Below, in pieces: positions 30,915-36,918 of a DNA stretch of 36,918 nucleotides. The position numbers and the translations under genes were made by a program. The DNA is taken from positions 1-36,918 of the forward strand of contig JAILOA010000153.1 in the NCBI GenBank assembly GCA_024691065.1. Reading direction: 5' to 3'. The notes beneath the pieces are model-generated. The model did no database searches, was not told where the DNA came from, and was given only the letters and a program-made list of their open reading frames with translations. Position 1 is the first letter of the stretch, and the number at the start of each line of letters is the position of its first letter. The stretch is from Lachnospiraceae bacterium (lineage in GTDB: Bacteria; Bacillota; Clostridia; Lachnospirales; Lachnospiraceae).

Positions 30915-31454
30915 TTATTTACCTGTCTTTCCTACCTTACGTCTAATTACCTCATCAGCATATTTGATACCCTTGCCCTTATATGGCTCCGGTGCTCTCT
31001 TTTCTCTAATTTCGGCTGCGTATTGTCCAACCTTTTCCTTGTCGATACCTTTAACGATGATCTTGTTTGTACCTTCAACAACAACCTCGATACCTTCAGG
31101 ATCTTCCATCTCTACCGGATGAGAATATCCAAGAGAAAGTGTAAGCTTCTTGCCCTGCTTTTGAGCTCTGTAACCAACACCGTTTACTTCAAGAACCTTT
31201 TCATATCCCTGATTAACACCAATTACCATGTTGTTGATAAGTGTTCTTGTAAGACCATGTAAAGATCTCATTTTCTTAAGGTCATTAGGACGGGATACTG
31301 TAACTGTATCACCTTCAACCTTAATTTCCATTTCCGCTGGAAGAACTCTTACAAGCTCGCCCTTTGGTCCTTTTACAGTCACCTGATTATTTTCTGCCAC
31401 AGCTACAGTTACACCTGCAGGAATGGCGATAGGCATTCTTCCGATACGTGACAT
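30915..31454 (-). CDS. rplF: 50S ribosomal protein L6
   Basis: A 179-residue protein with two similar L6 domains. MSRIGRMPIAIPAGV opens it, and the C-terminal signature PEPYKGKGIKYADEVIRRK is near residues 155-173. ATG 31454 is preceded by GGAGGT at 7 bases; the five-codon upstream extension covers that site and is rejected. Confidence 0.97.
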   Translation of the reverse strand: MSRIGRMPIAIPAGVTVAVAENNQVTVKGPKGELVRVLPAEMEIKVEGDTVTVSRPNDLKKMRSLHGLTRTLINNMVIGVNQGYEKVLEVNGVGYRAQKQGKKLTLSLGYSHPVEMEDPEGIEVVVEGTNKIIVKGIDKEKVGQYAAEIREKRAPEPYKGKGIKYADEVIRRKVGKTGK

Positions 31455-31530
31455 GCCGTATACCTCCATATATTCTATTTATTGAGAATAAAAATAATAA
31501 AATTAATATTCCGGTTTAATGAATCATTTA

Positions 31531-31568
31531 CAATAATATGTGAAGGAAATTCCTTCGCCACATTATTG
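31531..31568. promoter_or_regulatory. Imperfect hairpin between rpsH and rplF
   Basis: CAATAAT (31531-31537) pairs with ATTATTG (31562-31568), and GAAGGA with TCCTTC inside, with a few mismatches between. It fills part of the 151-bp gap; there is no T-run. Confidence 0.5.
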
Positions 31569-31605
31569 AAATAATTCTAATATCTATAATTATTGATAAT
31601 TCAAA

Positions 31606-32010
31606 TTACCATACGAATGCAAGAACTTCGCCACCAACATTGTTCTTTCTGGCTTCCTTGTCTGTCATGATGCCTTTGTTGGTTGAAATAATTGCGATTC
31701 CGAGTCCACCGAGAACATAAGGAATATCTTCTACACCTACGTAAATTCTAAGACCCGGCTTAGAAATTCTCTTGATTCCTGAAATGATTTTCTCATTCTT
31801 ATCTGAACCATACTTCAATGCGATACGGATATCCTTAAATCCCTGCTTATTATCTACTAAATCGTACTTCTTGATATAACCCTCATTTAAAAGGATTTCT
31901 GCTATAGAAACTTTCATCTTTGAGCTTGGTATATCTACAGTATCATGCTTTGCAGAGTTTGCATTACGTATTCTTGTGAGCATATCTGCAATAGGATCAC
32001 TCGTCATCAT
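31606..32010 (-). CDS. rpsH: 30S ribosomal protein S8
   Basis: A 134-residue 16S-rRNA-binding assembly protein. SDPIADMLTRIRNAN at the N-terminus and GIAIISTNKGIMTDKEARKN at the C-terminus are diagnostic. AGGAGG precedes two successive ATG codons (32010, 32007); either could start. In several bacteria S8 represses its own operon through a leader resembling its rRNA site; I did not find a clear mimic here. Confidence 0.97.
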   Translation of the reverse strand: MMTSDPIADMLTRIRNANSAKHDTVDIPSSKMKVSIAEILLNEGYIKKYDLVDNKQGFKDIRIALKYGSDKNEKIISGIKRISKPGLRIYVGVEDIPYVLGGLGIAIISTNKGIMTDKEARKNNVGGEVLAFVW

Positions 32011-32027
32011 TTTTGATTTACCTCCTC

Positions 32028-32213
32028 TTACCAGCTTGCTTTCTTAACGCCAGGGATTTCACCCTTATATGCTAATTCACGGAAGCAGATTCTGCAGATT
32101 CCGTACTTCTTTAATACTGAATGTGGACGACCACAAATTCTACAACGTGTGTAAGCTCTTGTTGAGAACTTTGGCTTACGCTGTTGCTTTATTTTCATTG
32201 ACGTTTTAGCCAT
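32028..32213 (-). CDS. rpsZ: 30S ribosomal protein S14, zinc-binding type (S14Z)
   Basis: The short, 61-residue form of S14 with an intact zinc ribbon: C24-x2-C27 and C40-x2-C43. MAKTSMKIKQQRKPKFSTRA and the closing GEIPGVKKASW are family-typical. This zinc-dependent C+ version is the standard S14 in the Firmicutes spc operon. GAGGTAG-type site before the ATG. Confidence 0.97.
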   Translation of the reverse strand: MAKTSMKIKQQRKPKFSTRAYTRCRICGRPHSVLKKYGICRICFRELAYKGEIPGVKKASW

Positions 32214-32229
32214 AACTCTACCTCTTTCT

Positions 32230-32775
32230 TTAGTTCTTTGTGAACGGCATACCGAACTGAGTTAAAAGCTCACGAGCTTCTTCATCAGTATTTGCAGTTG
32301 TTACTACGATTACGTCCATACCTCTAACCTTGTCAACCTTATCATATTCGATTTCAGGGAAGATAAGCTGCTCCTTGAGACCAAGTGCATAGTTACCTCT
32401 ACCGTCGAATGCGTTAGGATTAACTCCTCTGAAGTCACGTACACGAGGAAGTGCAAGATTTACAAGTCTGTCAAAGAACTCATACATCTTATCTCCTCTA
32501 AGTGTAACCTTACATCCAATTGCCTGTCCTTCACGGATCTTAAAGTTAGCTACAGAATTTTTTGCCTTTGTAGGTACAGGCTTCTGTCCTGCAATTATGG
32601 CAAGATCAGCCATAGCAGCATCAAGAACTTTAGAGTTTTCTTTAGCCTCACCAACACCCATGTTGATTACGATTTTAGCAAGCTTTGGTACCTGCATTAC
32701 ATTTTTATAACCAAACTTCTTCGTCATTTCACCGACGATTTTGCTTTCGTATTCATCTCTTAAACGATTACTCAC
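32230..32775 (-). CDS. rplE: 50S ribosomal protein L5
   Basis: A 181-residue 5S-rRNA-binding protein that contacts P-site tRNA. Landmarks are KIVINMGVGEA (about 34-44), the GQKPVPTKAKNSVANFKIRE stretch and RGMDVIVVTTANTDEEA near the end. The start is GTG, with GGAGG 10 bases upstream; no nearby ATG keeps the conserved N-terminus. Confidence 0.97.
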   Translation of the reverse strand: MSNRLRDEYESKIVGEMTKKFGYKNVMQVPKLAKIVINMGVGEAKENSKVLDAAMADLAIIAGQKPVPTKAKNSVANFKIREGQAIGCKVTLRGDKMYEFFDRLVNLALPRVRDFRGVNPNAFDGRGNYALGLKEQLIFPEIEYDKVDKVRGMDVIVVTTANTDEEARELLTQFGMPFTKN

Positions 32776-32795
32776 TTTAGGCTATCCTCCTTCTC

Positions 32796-33101
32796 TTAGT
32801 CTAATGTTTCGCCAGTAGCTTTAGCATAGCGAATCTTGTTACCGTTCTCTACCTTAAAACCTACTCTTGAAACCTTGCCATTGCTGACTAACATTACATT
32901 TGAAATATCCAATGGAGCTGAGAATTTTGTAATTCCGCCCTGTGGATTTAACTGTGATGGCTTGGTACTCTTTGTTGCTTCGTTAATTCCGTCGATTGTT
33001 ACCTTTCCGTCTTTAACCTTGGTAACCTTGCCCTCACGGCCTTTATCTTTACCGGTGATTACTCTTACTGTATCACCTTTCTTAATTTTACTGGTTGCCA
33101 T
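32796..33101 (-). CDS. rplX: 50S ribosomal protein L24
   Basis: A 101-residue assembly-initiator protein with a KOW motif (KKGDTVRVITGKDKGREGKV, about residues 7-26). ATG 33101 lies after AAGGAGG; the 16-codon upstream extension overlaps the rplN end and the ribosome binding site and is not used. The length is normal for the family. Confidence 0.96.
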   Translation of the reverse strand: MATSKIKKGDTVRVITGKDKGREGKVTKVKDGKVTIDGINEATKSTKPSQLNPQGGITKFSAPLDISNVMLVSNGKVSRVGFKVENGNKIRYAKATGETLD

Positions 33102-33120
33102 TTTTAATGCCTCCTTATAA

Positions 33121-33489
33121 TTAAAGCACTTCCGGTGCCAATGAAACAATCTTCATGAACTTATGGTCTCTTAATTCTCTTGCAACCGGTCCAAAAATAC
33201 GTGTTCCCTTAGGTGTCTTGTCCGGATTTATAATAACTGCGGCATTATCATCAAATCTGATGTAAGAACCGTCTGGACGTCTGATACTCTTTACAGTACG
33301 TACAACAACAGCTTTTACAACATCACCCTTCTTTACAACGCCGCCTGGTGTTGCATCTTTAACAGAAGCAACTATTACATCACCGATGCTAGCATATCTT
33401 CTTACAGAACCTCCCATAACACGAATACAGAGAAGCTCTTTAGCACCAGTGTTATCAGCTACCTTTAATCTGGTTTCCTGCTGTACCAT
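33121..33489 (-). CDS. rplN: 50S ribosomal protein L14
   Basis: A 122-residue protein with the expected start MVQQETRLKVADNTGAKELL and the conserved RVFGPVARELR-like segment (here RIFGPVARELRDHKFMKIVS). L14 contacts 16S rRNA and helps join subunits. GGAGGT precedes the ATG. Confidence 0.98.
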   Translation of the reverse strand: MVQQETRLKVADNTGAKELLCIRVMGGSVRRYASIGDVIVASVKDATPGGVVKKGDVVKAVVVRTVKSIRRPDGSYIRFDDNAAVIINPDKTPKGTRIFGPVARELRDHKFMKIVSLAPEVL

Positions 33490-33518
33490 GATTTACCTCC
33501 AAATCTTTCAGTGACTAA

Positions 33519-33773
33519 TTATTTAGCTCTTTCGATAACTTCTACAAGTCTCCATCTCTTATCTTTTGAAAGAGGTCTTGTTTCCATTACTCTAACTCTA
33601 TCACCTTTTTTACATGTATTCTCTTCGTCATGAACCTTAAGTCTTCTGGTTCTCTTTACAATCTTCTTATAAAGTGGATGCTTTACATTATCTACAACAG
33701 CAACTACTGCTGTTTTTTCCATCTTATCGCTTACCACCAAACCCACACGGGTTTTTCTAAGATTTCTATCCAC
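33519..33773 (-). CDS. rpsQ: 30S ribosomal protein S17
   Basis: An 84-residue OB-fold primary 16S-rRNA-binding protein; NLRKTRVGLVVSDKMEKTAV and GDRVRVMETRPLSKDKRWRL are typical. I chose GTG 33773 because AAGGAG lies 8 bases upstream. The in-frame ATG at 33791 would place that ribosome binding site inside the coding region and leave only AAAGGG directly touching the ATG. Confidence 0.96.
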   Translation of the reverse strand: MDRNLRKTRVGLVVSDKMEKTAVVAVVDNVKHPLYKKIVKRTRRLKVHDEENTCKKGDRVRVMETRPLSKDKRWRLVEVIERAK

Positions 33774-33795
33774 GAGTAATTCTCCTTTCATCCCT

Positions 33796-33996
33796 TTATT
33801 CTACAACAGTTGCAAGGACAGTCTTGATACGTGCAATGTTCTTCTTAACTTCCTTGATTCTTCCGGTATTATCAAGCTGGTTAGTTGCATTCTGGAATCT
33901 TAAATTGAAAAGCTCCTTCTTTGCAGCTGTAAGTTCTTCGTTTAACTCGGCAGCTGACTTAGCCGTAAGCTCTTCCATATACTGTTTACGCTTCAC
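33796..33996 (-). CDS. rpmC: 50S ribosomal protein L29
   Basis: A 66-residue helical hairpin near the polypeptide exit tunnel. ELFNLRFQNATNQLDNTGRI is the family signature. The GTG start overlaps the last 11 bases of rplP, and GGAGG stands 8 bases upstream, implying translational coupling. An internal ATG six codons later is possible but less well placed. Confidence 0.95.
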   Translation of the reverse strand: MKRKQYMEELTAKSAAELNEELTAAKKELFNLRFQNATNQLDNTGRIKEVKKNIARIKTVLATVVE

Positions 33997-34444
33997 TTAC
34001 AGCACCTCCTTCTCTAAGTGCTACCTCTTTTGCAAGATCCTCTTTTGAAATAATTTTACATTTAACAGGAAGCTTGTGTGTGGCAAGTCTTAATGCTTCT
34101 TTAGCTGTTTCCTCAGGTACTCCTGCGATCTCAAAGAGAACTCTTCCCGGTTTAACTACTGCTACCCAGTACTCAAGTGCACCTTTACCGGAACCCATAC
34201 GTGTTTCAGCAGGCTTTGCTGTAACAGGCTTATCCGGGAAAATCTTAATCCAAATCTGACCACCACGCTTTACATAACGCGTCATAGCTACACGGGCTGC
34301 TTCTATCTGATTTGACTTTACCCAACAAGGCTCAAGGGCAACGATACCATATTCACCGTTTGTGATCTGGTTTCCTCTTAAAGCCTTACCTTTCATCGTA
34401 CCACGGAACTGCTTACGATGCTTTACTCTTTTAGGCATTAACAT
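33986..34444 (-). CDS. rplP: 50S ribosomal protein L16
   Basis: A 152-residue protein at the A-site side of the 50S subunit. MLMPKRVKHRKQFRGTMKG and RMGSGKGALEYWVAVVKPG are diagnostic. The tail is slightly longer than the usual 137-145 residues. Its ATG overlaps the rpsC stop codon (TAATG), and GGGAG lies about 9 bases upstream. Confidence 0.97.
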   Translation of the reverse strand: MLMPKRVKHRKQFRGTMKGKALRGNQITNGEYGIVALEPCWVKSNQIEAARVAMTRYVKRGGQIWIKIFPDKPVTAKPAETRMGSGKGALEYWVAVVKPGRVLFEIAGVPEETAKEALRLATHKLPVKCKIISKEDLAKEVALREGGAVSEA

Positions 34445-35121
34445 TATTTATCGCTCCCTTCTTTTTTCTTCTTATCGTCTTTTCTGGTAGGAAGTACTTC
34501 ACCATGGTAAATCCATACCTTAACACCAACTTTACCATAGGTAGTATCTGCTTCTGCAAAACCATAATCGATGTTTGCACGAAGTGTCTGAAGAGGAATT
34601 GTTCCCTCTACATAGAATTCTGTACGAGCCATATCAGCACCGCCAAGACGTCCCGAACAAGCAGCCTTGATACCCTTAGCGCCTGACTTCATTGTTCTTG
34701 ACATAACAGATTTCATTGCACGACGGAATGAAATACGTGCTTCAAGCTGTGCAGCGATTGCTTCAGCAACAAGCTGAGCTTCTTTATCAGGGTTCTTAAT
34801 ATCCATAATCTTGATATCAAGAGCCTTCTTTGTCTTAATAACTTTTGCAAGTTCTTTCTTTAAGTTCTCGATTTCAGCACCACCCTTACCGATTACGAAA
34901 CCAGGCTTAGCAGTGTGAATAATTACTCTAATTTTATTAGTCGGTCTTTCAATTTCAACATTTGAAATTCCTGCATTGTAAAGCTTCTTCTTAACGAACT
35001 TTCTGATGTTGTAGTCCTCTACAAGGTTATCAGAAAAATCTTTACCCTCAGCATACCATGTAGAACTCCAGTCTTTAATAACACCGACTCTTAATCCATG
35101 TGGGTTAACCTTCTGTCCCAT
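34444..35121 (-). CDS. rpsC: 30S ribosomal protein S3
   Basis: A 225-residue mRNA-entry protein. It opens with MGQKVNPHGLRVGVIKDW, has the KH motif VIGKGGAEIENLKKEL (about 63-78) and the C-terminal TTYGKVGVKVWIYHGEVLP segment, and ends in a lysine-rich tail. ATG 35121 lies 7 bases after AAGGAGG; the seven-codon upstream extension overlaps the rplV end. Confidence 0.97.
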   Translation of the reverse strand: MGQKVNPHGLRVGVIKDWSSTWYAEGKDFSDNLVEDYNIRKFVKKKLYNAGISNVEIERPTNKIRVIIHTAKPGFVIGKGGAEIENLKKELAKVIKTKKALDIKIMDIKNPDKEAQLVAEAIAAQLEARISFRRAMKSVMSRTMKSGAKGIKAACSGRLGGADMARTEFYVEGTIPLQTLRANIDYGFAEADTTYGKVGVKVWIYHGEVLPTRKDDKKKKEGSDK

Positions 35122-35131
35122 GTCTTCCTCC

Positions 35132-35521
35132 TTACTGCTCATTGAGCACGATTGTAATGTGACTCATTCTCTTTTCGATTCTATAAGCCCTACCCTGTGC
35201 TCTAGGTCTGATTCTCTTCATCGTAGGACCCTTATTAGCAAAACATTCCTCAACGTAGAGACTTTCGCGACTCATACCATTGTTGTTTTCTGCATTTGCT
35301 ATAGCGGAATTTAACAGTTTTAAGATAATACCCGATGCATATCTTGGGTTATATGTTAAGATTGCGATTGCTGTTTCAACGTCTTTTCCTCTGATAGCGT
35401 CAAGTACGTAGCAAGCCTTAGTAACTGATACTCTTGCATATGAAAGCTTAGCCTTTGGACGTCTGTCCTTCATGTCTTCATTTCTCTGACGCTTCACCTG
35501 AGATCTATGACCTTTAGCCAT
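35132..35521 (-). CDS. rplV: 50S ribosomal protein L22
   Basis: A 129-residue protein whose beta-hairpin lines the exit tunnel. KLSYARVSVTKACYVLDAIR and GPTMKRIRPRAQGRAYRIEK are diagnostic. AAAGGAGG precedes the ATG. Confidence 0.97.
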   Translation of the reverse strand: MAKGHRSQVKRQRNEDMKDRRPKAKLSYARVSVTKACYVLDAIRGKDVETAIAILTYNPRYASGIILKLLNSAIANAENNNGMSRESLYVEECFANKGPTMKRIRPRAQGRAYRIEKRMSHITIVLNEQ

Positions 35522-35561
35522 TGTTGAAACCTCCTTTCAAATACTTTTATGTATGTTCTAA

Positions 35562-35840
35562 TTATTTCTTACCCTTTTTCTCGTCCTTACCGTGTCCTCT
35601 GTAGGTTCTGGTAGCTACGAATTCACCTAACTTATGTCCAACCATGTCTTCAGTAACATATACAGGTACATGCTTTCTACCGTCATGTACTGCAAAAGTA
35701 AGACCTACGAAAGATGGAAAAATTGTAGAACGACGTGACCAAGTCTTGATTACAGTCTTGTCACCTGACTTATTCACTTCTTCGACCTTTTTCATAAGAC
35801 TAGCGTCTGCGAAAGGTCCTTTCTTTAATGAACGTGCCAT
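35562..35840 (-). CDS. rpsS: 30S ribosomal protein S19
   Basis: A 92-residue 30S head protein. MARSLKKGPFADASLMKKVE and the DMVGHKLGEFVATRTYRGHG signature are in place. AAGAGGTATAAGTT precedes the ATG. Standard position between rplB and rplV. Confidence 0.98.
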   Translation of the reverse strand: MARSLKKGPFADASLMKKVEEVNKSGDKTVIKTWSRRSTIFPSFVGLTFAVHDGRKHVPVYVTEDMVGHKLGEFVATRTYRGHGKDEKKGKK

Positions 35841-35869
35841 AACTTATACCTCTTTCTTCTTATGCATTA

Positions 35870-36712
35870 TTATTTAATAACGTCACCGTTTCTTCTTCTT
35901 ACAATAAGCTTATTAGACTTATTCTTCTTCTTACGTGTCTTAAGACCAAGTGCAGGCTTGCCCCAAGGTGTACATGGACCCGGACGACCGATTGGTGCAC
36001 GACCTTCACCACCACCGTGTGGATGGTCATTAGGGTTCATAACAGAACCACGAACTGTTGGGCGGATACCCATGTGACGCTTACGACCGGCTTTACCGAT
36101 TTTTACAAGTGAATGCTCAACATTTCCTACGCTTCCGATTGTTGCACGGCATGTAATAGGAACCATTCTCATTTCACCTGATGGAAGACGAAGTGTTGCA
36201 TACTTTCCTTCCTTAGCCATAAGCTGTGCTGAGTTACCGGCTGAACGTACCATCTGAGCTCCTCTTCCAGGATAAATCTCGATGTTGTGAATTTCTGAAC
36301 CTACCGGAATGTTCTCGAGCGGAAGACAATTTCCAACTCTGATTTCAGCTTCAGGACCGCTCATAACCTTCTGTCCAACCTTAAGTCCTACAGGAGCGAT
36401 GATATAAGCTTTCTCACCATCTGCATAAGCGATAAGTGCAATATTTGCTGTTCTGTTTGGATCGTATTCGATTGTCTTAACTGTTGCAGGAATACCATCC
36501 TTAACTCTCTTGAAATCGATAATTCTGTATTTTCTTCTTGAACCGCCGCCGTGATGTCTTACAGTAATCTTACCCTGATTGTTACGTCCGGCGTTCTTCT
36601 TCAGTGAAACTAAAAGTGACTTCTCAGGCGTATTTGATGTGATCTCAGCCTTGTCAAGTACTGACATGTTTCTTCTTGAAGGTGTATATGGGTTAAATGT
36701 TCTAATTCCCAT
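35870..36712 (-). CDS. rplB: 50S ribosomal protein L2
   Basis: A 280-residue protein essential for peptidyl-transferase activity and subunit joining. The start MGIRTFNPYTPSRRNMSV, the central GLKVGQKVMSGPEAEIRVGN stretch and the functional NPNDHPHGGGEG loop (about 230-241) are conserved. AAAGGAG precedes the ATG. It is the first gene of the operon within the window; rpsJ, rplC, rplD and rplW are expected beyond the right edge. Confidence 0.98.
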   Translation of the reverse strand: MGIRTFNPYTPSRRNMSVLDKAEITSNTPEKSLLVSLKKNAGRNNQGKITVRHHGGGSRRKYRIIDFKRVKDGIPATVKTIEYDPNRTANIALIAYADGEKAYIIAPVGLKVGQKVMSGPEAEIRVGNCLPLENIPVGSEIHNIEIYPGRGAQMVRSAGNSAQLMAKEGKYATLRLPSGEMRMVPITCRATIGSVGNVEHSLVKIGKAGRKRHMGIRPTVRGSVMNPNDHPHGGGEGRAPIGRPGPCTPWGKPALGLKTRKKKNKSNKLIVRRRNGDVIK

Positions 36713-36790
36713 GACTTACTCCTTTCGTATCTCTAAAATCCATCGAATATTGTTTTCTCGATGGAAGTATGTATATTTAATTCAATGCGC

Positions 36791-36911
36791 CTCCCCAAAA
36801 ATGGAGGGGGGAGTGCACGTAAACTTGACTAACCGTTAGGTGTCAAGCACCCACCAGCTTTTGTAGTGTGGTGACAGAATTTTGCTCGCAAAATTCTGCT
36901 AAATAGGTGCT
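36791..36911. repeat. Hairpin cluster with nested palindrome upstream of rplB
   Basis: The 206 bp beyond rplB contain no gene. A CTCC/GGAG hairpin (about 36790-36807), TTGAC/GTCAA (36825-36846), and a nested element follow: outer AGCACC (36846-36851) / GGTGCT (36906-36911) encloses CACCA/TGGTG (36852-36873) and the 24-bp palindrome CAGAATTTTGC-TC-GCAAAATTCTG (36875-36898). There is no T-run on the minus strand. It separates rplB from its expected upstream neighbour rplW. Confidence 0.65.
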
Positions 36912-36918
36912 CGTAAAA

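Overview
The window looks like the chromosome of a low-GC Gram-positive anaerobe of the Clostridia, most likely a Lachnospiraceae member. This rests on the gene content and order of the ribosomal block, the strong AGGAGG-type ribosome binding sites, and the BspA/GLUG-type surface proteins with lysine-rich C-termini. I cannot name the species from sequence alone. Nearly all genes lie on the minus strand; only the tRNA, ylmH and a DUF218 gene at the left edge are on the plus strand.

Left part (1-13300): a tRNA-Gln(UUG) with its own promoter, ylmH (S4-domain translation/ribosome-quality-control factor), a DUF218 membrane protein, metG, two unrecognised genes, a sodium:solute symporter, a bifunctional class A penicillin-binding protein with very long low-complexity tails, a small membrane-anchored unknown and a PlsC-type acyltransferase. 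Many gaps here hold short tandem arrays (19, 28, 38, 44, 55 and 63 bp units), usually directly after a stop codon and in two cases running into the coding 3' end.

Middle (13500-24500): two giant secreted GLUG/InlB-repeat surface proteins in tandem, separated by an elaborate nested inverted-repeat and terminator region in which a terminator arm also supplies the -35 box of the next promoter. Upstream lies a two-gene chemotaxis module: a CheX-type phosphatase domain fused to three 29-residue-spaced MshEN-like motifs (candidate c-di-GMP sensor), followed by a stand-alone CheY.

Right part (24860-36918): the S10/spc ribosomal superoperon read right to left: rplB-rpsS-rplV-rpsC-rplP-rpmC-rpsQ-rplN-rplX-rplE-rpsZ-rpsH-rplF-rplR-rpsE-rpmD-rplO-secY-adk-map-infA. 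It ends at a strong terminator after infA, with no rpmJ-rpsM-rpsK-rpoA-rplQ following. Several gaps inside this otherwise compact operon carry hairpins, a 68-bp tandem repeat, or nested palindromic elements. The chemotaxis fusion and the repeat/palindrome landscape are the most unusual parts of the window.
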